A DNA stretch of 16,551 bases from positions 1 through 16,551 of the forward strand of contig CAJUJK010000043.1 in NCBI GenBank assembly GCA_910586705.1, in the 5' to 3' direction. Positions 13,617 through 16,551 of the stretch are shown piece by piece; position 1 is the first letter of the stretch; every line of letters begins with the position of its first letter. The stretch comes from an uncultured Lachnospiraceae bacterium. GTDB taxonomy: Bacteria; Bacillota; Clostridia; Lachnospirales; Lachnospiraceae. The position numbers and the translations under genes are program-made. The notes beneath the pieces are model-generated. The model had not been told where the DNA came from. It was given only the letters and a program-made list of their open reading frames with translations, and ran no database searches.

Positions 13617-14090
13617 TTACGCTATCATAAAGACGCCAACCGTGAGCAATATCAAAACTACCAGTAACACGATCTGAATAATCATAGCCACCGTAAGCTT
13701 CTTGCTCAGCGCCATTTTATAAGTCAGAAGATCCAGAAGCACAGCGATGGCAAGACCGATCATGCCATACATAAATACCGCAATTACTGCGTTGATACCT
13801 ACTAACACATTCAGCCATACCGGAATATTTCTGATCGGCTCATAAGGTGTGCCGTCCTCTAAATAGGTACCGTTTACTGCCAGACGGATCTTATTTCCGA
13901 TTACCACAAGGTTACACTCCGCACCCGGAATGCTGATCTGATGGTCTGCCATCCAGATCACCCAGTTTTTAGATTTCATCTTGTATGTATCGCCGTCAAC
14001 GATACACTTTGCGCCGCCGAACGCGCCCTTCTTGAACATAATCTGATGCAGATTACCCATACTGTCGGTTACTGTCCAAACTCTTTCCAT
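13617..14090 (-). CDS. Membrane protein with FAIM-like N-terminal domain
   Basis: In this 157-residue protein, residues 1-85 form a soluble beta-rich domain: VWTV-S-G-LHQIMFKKG--GG--CIVDG, a tryptophan near 43-46, then KIRLAVNGTYLEDG. The order and spacing of these residues resemble the first half of FAIM (Fas apoptosis inhibitory molecule, PF06905) proteins. This is my pattern-level comparison, not a search result. Three hydrophobic segments follow (about 91-108, 109-123, 132-156). AAGGAGA lies 7 bases before the start. It is the first gene of a two-gene operon with the DUF4190-like gene, driven by the promoter at 14156-14184. Function is unknown; a membrane-anchored sensing or scaffold role is a guess. 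Confidence 0.72.
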   Translation of the reverse strand: MERVWTVTDSMGNLHQIMFKKGAFGGAKCIVDGDTYKMKSKNWVIWMADHQISIPGAECNLVVIGNKIRLAVNGTYLEDGTPYEPIRNIPVWLNVLVGINAVIAVFMYGMIGLAIAVLLDLLTYKMALSKKLTVAMIIQIVLLVVLILLTVGVFMIA

Positions 14091-14150
14091 GACTTCTCTC
14101 CTTCACACTTGAAAACTTTGCCTCTGACATATGATTGTCAGTCGATAACG

Positions 14151-14223
14151 TCACTATTTTACAGTATTCTACAGTGTTTTGCAAGCATACGGAGAAAGTT
14201 TTCACTATTTACCGTATTTTACC
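14151..14223. repeat. Duplicated ~22-bp motif at the membrane-protein operon promoter
   Basis: Copy A (14151-14173) and copy B (14202-14223) both read TCACTATTT(T)AC-GTATT-TAC with a few differences and start 51 bp apart, about five helical turns. Copy A overlaps the -10 box and copy B lies upstream of the -35 box. Confidence 0.55.
14156..14184 (-). promoter_or_regulatory. Promoter of the FAIM-like/DUF4190 operon
   Basis: On the minus strand TTGCAA (14179-14184) and TAAAAT (14156-14161) are separated by 17 bp, giving a predicted start near 14149 and a leader of about 60 bases. Confidence 0.68.
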
Positions 14224-14248
14224 CTTTTTTAGGTGTCCCTATTGTGAA

Positions 14249-14935
14249 TTATGCGTAGTCCCGCTTCCTGATCACTTTCACGCAGACAGCCGCCGCCACC
14301 GCCATCAGGAGCAGCGCTGCCACTACGGCAATTATGCCCGCCTGCATAAACTTTCCCGAAAGCGCCCCCAACGCAATCTTTGCACCGCCCGCTGACGCAT
14401 CCTCTGCCTTGCCGATCAGATAATTTGCCCCAAAAAACACCGCCATGCCCGGTGCGGTTCTAACGATATTGCTCAGATACTGCCAGTTTTCCTTTCCTTC
14501 CCCGAACAGATAGAAGAATAAAATCTGCAGCGTAATAATCATAATGCCGATTGCAAGCTCCCACAGACCGATCGCCAATGTCCAAAGCGAAAGCTTCATT
14601 CCCATCACACGGTATACGCCCGCGAGCGCGCCGCAGAACAGCGTAAGCAGCGCCATAAAGGACATTCCATACAGAAATCGTCCTGCCACCCGGTCCCTTA
14701 CCGTAGCCGGAAACAACAGCAGGAATCCCCTGTTTTTCCCGCCACAGTACGCAAAGGGCGTTGTCGCGAAAATGGACGCCACAAACAGCATATACGAACA
14801 TGCCACCATCAGAGACAGCTCCGGCGTGCCCATCCCGTGACCGACAAAAAGAGCCAGACCAAAAAACAACGGCACAATAGAAAACTGTTTCCTCGTCAAA
14901 ATATAATCTACCTTCATAAAATGCAATGCTCTCAT
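14249..14935 (-). CDS. ABC-2 type transporter permease
   Basis: This 228-residue integral membrane protein has about six hydrophobic segments (near 17-33, 40-63, 86-108, 117-144, 160-175 and 197-219). The cytoplasmic loop FPATVRDRVAGRFLYG after the second segment is typical of ABC-2 permeases of the YtrC/ABC2_membrane_5 kind. It follows the ATPase gene by 39 bases and completes a regulator-ATPase-permease operon. The substrate is unknown; related YtrBCDEF systems respond to cell-wall antibiotics, but here only one permease is present. GAGGAG lies 8 bases before the start. No hairpin terminator is visible after the stop. Confidence 0.85.
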   Translation of the reverse strand: MRALHFMKVDYILTRKQFSIVPLFFGLALFVGHGMGTPELSLMVACSYMLFVASIFATTPFAYCGGKNRGFLLLFPATVRDRVAGRFLYGMSFMALLTLFCGALAGVYRVMGMKLSLWTLAIGLWELAIGIMIITLQILFFYLFGEGKENWQYLSNIVRTAPGMAVFFGANYLIGKAEDASAGGAKIALGALSGKFMQAGIIAVVAALLLMAVAAAVCVKVIRKRDYA

Positions 14936-14974
14936 CTCAAACTCTCCTCTCTCCCCTGACTATACCGTCCGCTT

Positions 14975-15832
14975 TTACTTTCCTGCTGACATGATGTAGT
15001 GAATAACTATCTGGTCAATGGTCGGCTTCTCGAAGAGGAACGCGTTCCCCAGAAGCCCCGCCTTTTCGCTCGGCAGGATCGCCTCAAAACCGTAAGCATT
15101 TTCCTCCATCCCGATCAGTTCCTTCTTAAGCGCGGGCGGAATCTTTGCACTCTCGCCTTTTACAAGAAGGAAACTCTCAATCAGCTCATCTTTCGCGTCG
15201 TAGAGGACCGTCCTGCCCCCGTGAATAAAGTAAATGTAGTCTGCAATCTGCTCCAGATCGCTCAGGATGTGTGTGGAGAAAATCACGCTGCGCTCCCCGT
15301 CCATCACATATTCCTGCAAAAGTTTTAACACCTCCGTCCGCATCACCGGGTCAAGACCGTTGGTTGCCTCGTCAAGCACAAGCAGCTTCGTGTCTCTTGC
15401 CAGCACCGACGCAAACATCAGCATCACCTTCATGCCTCTGGAAAAGTCCTTGACCGGCTTCTTCTCCGGCAGATTCCAGTCCCGGATAAAGCTGTCAAAC
15501 TTATCCACGGAGAACGTCGGATAAAAGTCTTTCAATATGGTGCGGATATGCTTGATTTTGAAGTGGTCGGGGAAATAGGACTCATCCCCCACATAACCGA
15601 TTTTCTCCTTGTAAGCCTGCTCGTTTTCCTCGCGGGACAGCCCGTCGATTTGCACCACGCCCTCCGTGCACTTTAAAATGCCGGTGATCAAATTTAATGT
15701 CGTCGTCTTTCCTGAACCGTTCGCCCCCACATACCCCATGATATAGCCTTTCGGCAGGGTAAAGCTGATATCTTTTAAGTCAAAGTTTTTATAGTGCTTC
15801 GACAAGTTTTTTACTTCCAGCAGTTCCATCAT
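14975..15832 (-). CDS. ytrB: ABC transporter ATP-binding protein, YtrB-like
   Basis: This 285-residue ATPase has Walker A GANGSGKTT (36-44), a Q-loop region where GYVGDE replaces the usual Gln, the signature motif variant FSRGMK (130-135), Walker B with D-loop LLVLDEATNGLD (150-161) and the H-loop His188. The C-terminal 85 residues form the extra domain common in exporters of this class. Three in-frame ATGs are possible (15838, 15832, 15829). The second is chosen because AAGGA lies 6 bases before it, whereas it abuts the first. The gene follows the GntR regulator by 20 bases and precedes the permease. It probably powers export or a membrane-signalling cycle at the permease. Confidence 0.93.
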   Translation of the reverse strand: MMELLEVKNLSKHYKNFDLKDISFTLPKGYIMGYVGANGSGKTTTLNLITGILKCTEGVVQIDGLSREENEQAYKEKIGYVGDESYFPDHFKIKHIRTILKDFYPTFSVDKFDSFIRDWNLPEKKPVKDFSRGMKVMLMFASVLARDTKLLVLDEATNGLDPVMRTEVLKLLQEYVMDGERSVIFSTHILSDLEQIADYIYFIHGGRTVLYDAKDELIESFLLVKGESAKIPPALKKELIGMEENAYGFEAILPSEKAGLLGNAFLFEKPTIDQIVIHYIMSAGK

Positions 15833-15852
15833 TCCCATTCCTTTCCGAAACC

Positions 15853-16224
15853 TTATGTTTCCAATAAGTTATGAAAAATATCCGTCAGTTCGTCTTTGGA
15901 CATCCCCATCGTTTTCGCTGTCTCAATCGCCGTGGACAGCCCCTCTTCGATCCGCAGAAGGTACTGCTCCCGCAGCAGGTTGTTGTCTGTGGGAAGCACT
16001 ACGCTGCCCTTGCCCTGCATGGTGGCGATAAATCCCTCCGTTTCCAGCTCGCTGTAGGCGCGGGTCGTGGTGATCACGCTGACGCCCACCTCCTTCGCCA
16101 GCTGGCGGATGGAGGGAAGGGTTTCTCCCTCCGGGATCTGTCCGTTTAAAATCTGCTCCTTGAGCTGCTCCCTGATCTGCGCATAGATCGGCAGCTCGGA
16201 CTGGTTCGATATGATAATGTTCAA
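15853..16224 (-). CDS. ytrA: GntR-family repressor, YtrA subfamily
   Basis: This 123-residue protein has a winged helix at about 8-72 (LPIYAQIREQLKEQILNGQIPEGE, LPSIRQLAKEVGVSVITTTRAYSELETEGFI, GKGSVV) and a short helical tail for dimerisation. These proportions define the YtrA subfamily, whose members repress their own ABC operons. The start codon is TTG (16222-16224), with GGGAGG 6 bases upstream; no ATG is available at that position. A perfect 12+12 bp inverted repeat overlies its promoter, consistent with autorepression. It is the first gene of the operon. The inducer is unknown. Confidence 0.94.
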   Translation of the reverse strand: MNIIISNQSELPIYAQIREQLKEQILNGQIPEGETLPSIRQLAKEVGVSVITTTRAYSELETEGFIATMQGKGSVVLPTDNNLLREQYLLRIEEGLSTAIETAKTMGMSKDELTDIFHNLLET

Positions 16225-16281
16225 TGTATGCCTCCCTTATTTTTGGGCGCCCCCTGTCGTCACAGGTTGCGCGAGCAGTAT

Positions 16282-16311
16282 ATACTGTATATATATCATT
16301 ATATACAGTAT
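16282..16311. promoter_or_regulatory. YtrA-type operator: perfect 12+12 inverted repeat
   Basis: ATACTGTATATA (16282-16293) and TATATACAGTAT (16300-16311) are exact inverse complements separated by 6 bases. An overlapping 12-bp palindrome CAGTATATACTG lies at 16276-16287. The site covers the -10 box and part of the spacer of the ytrA promoter. Confidence 0.75.
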
Positions 16312-16325
16312 GAACAGTTTGTCAA
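16298..16325 (-). promoter_or_regulatory. Promoter of the ytrA operon
   Basis: On the minus strand a perfect TTGACA (16320-16325) and a perfect TATAAT (16298-16303) are separated by 16 bp, with the start near 16291, inside the operator. A strong promoter masked by its repressor is the expected design. Confidence 0.82.
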
Positions 16326-16396
16326 CTGCTAAATGAAAAAAAGATGTCCTCAGCAAAAAATATGAAACAGCAAACTTCTTATGCGGGTCTGCACAT

Positions 16397-16438
16397 AAAA
16401 ATAGCGGGAACGCCGTATTTATCGACATTCCCGCTATT
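16397..16438 (-). terminator. Terminator of a gene lying beyond the right edge
   Basis: On the minus strand AATAGCGGGAA (16428-16438) pairs perfectly with TTCCCGCTATT (16400-16410) across a 17-base loop and runs into TTTT. It implies a minus-strand unit entering from the right. The remaining 113 bases (16439-16551) hold no frame I can support. Confidence 0.75.
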
Positions 16439-16551
16439 CATTCATACCGTGCGCTAGAGGATTCGAAGCTAACCTCAAATGCCCAAAAATCCAGTAAAGA
16501 AAGACCAACTATTAAAAGTCAAGTAGATAAATGAAGAAATAAAAAGAAAAT

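Noticed and set aside
16237..16428. 63-codon minus-strand frame upstream of ytrA
   Set aside because: It runs through the ytrA promoter, operator and neighbouring terminator, and has no ribosome binding site.

Overview
The window looks like chromosome from a spore-forming Firmicute of class Clostridia, most likely a gut member of the Lachnospiraceae. This rests on the cellobiose phosphorylase being very close to the clostridial type, the YtrA/YtrB ABC cassette, a YpsC-RdgB-YfcE housekeeping order, strong AGGAGG ribosome binding sites, and a near-textbook sigma-G (forespore) promoter. No insertion sequence, CRISPR array, rRNA or complete prophage is visible. Most of the window is ordinary core-type sequence.

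Layout from left to right. (1) 1-323: a minus-strand tRNA cluster (Pro-TGG, Gly-TCC, Arg-TCT; the Arg gene runs off the edge) with a perfect-consensus promoter at 295-323. (2) 331-3670: a minus-strand operon, ypsC-like rRNA methyltransferase > amidase_3-like membrane protein > rdgB > yfcE-like phosphodiesterase. The junctions are tight (3 bp gap, 17 bp gap, 4 bp overlap). The amidase-like protein has lost every expected zinc or catalytic residue, and the operon promoter is placed so that the first transcript should be leaderless. (3) 3767-4025: a 49-residue Asn/Ser/Gln-rich small protein with its own sigma-G promoter, ribosome binding site and terminator. (4) 4133-6135: minus-strand LacI-family regulator > unknown 130-residue protein > HAAS/DUF1700 membrane protein. 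(5) 6245-8908: divergent cellobiose phosphorylase (GH94) with promoter, repeated LacI-type operator candidates and a strong terminator. The regulator and enzyme probably form one sugar-responsive unit.

(6) 8951-9888: a MerR-family regulator with a BmrR/GyrI-like ligand domain. (7) 9911-10936: a bidirectional terminator, a compact structured element of about 70 bp, and a convergent pyridoxal/pyridoxamine kinase. (8) 10988-12856: an ECF-type sigma factor followed by two unrecognised soluble proteins. The 169-base gap after the sigma gene holds three perfect inverted repeats. (9) 12970-14223: a two-gene operon for small membrane proteins, one with a FAIM-like N-terminal pattern and one DUF4190-like with a Gln/Gly/Tyr-rich repeat tail. 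Its promoter carries a duplicated motif of about 22 bp. (10) 14249-16325: a ytrA-ytrB-permease ABC operon whose promoter is overlaid by a perfect 12+12 bp inverted repeat. (11) 16326-16551: a terminator for a minus-strand gene beyond the window and a tRNA T-arm-like scrap.

The points most worth a second look are the sigma-G-driven small protein, the catalytically dead amidase paralogue, the predicted leaderless ypsC transcript, the structured leader behind the ECF sigma gene, and the FAIM-like membrane protein. No computation or database search was possible. Coordinates were counted by hand, and family names rest on motif recognition.
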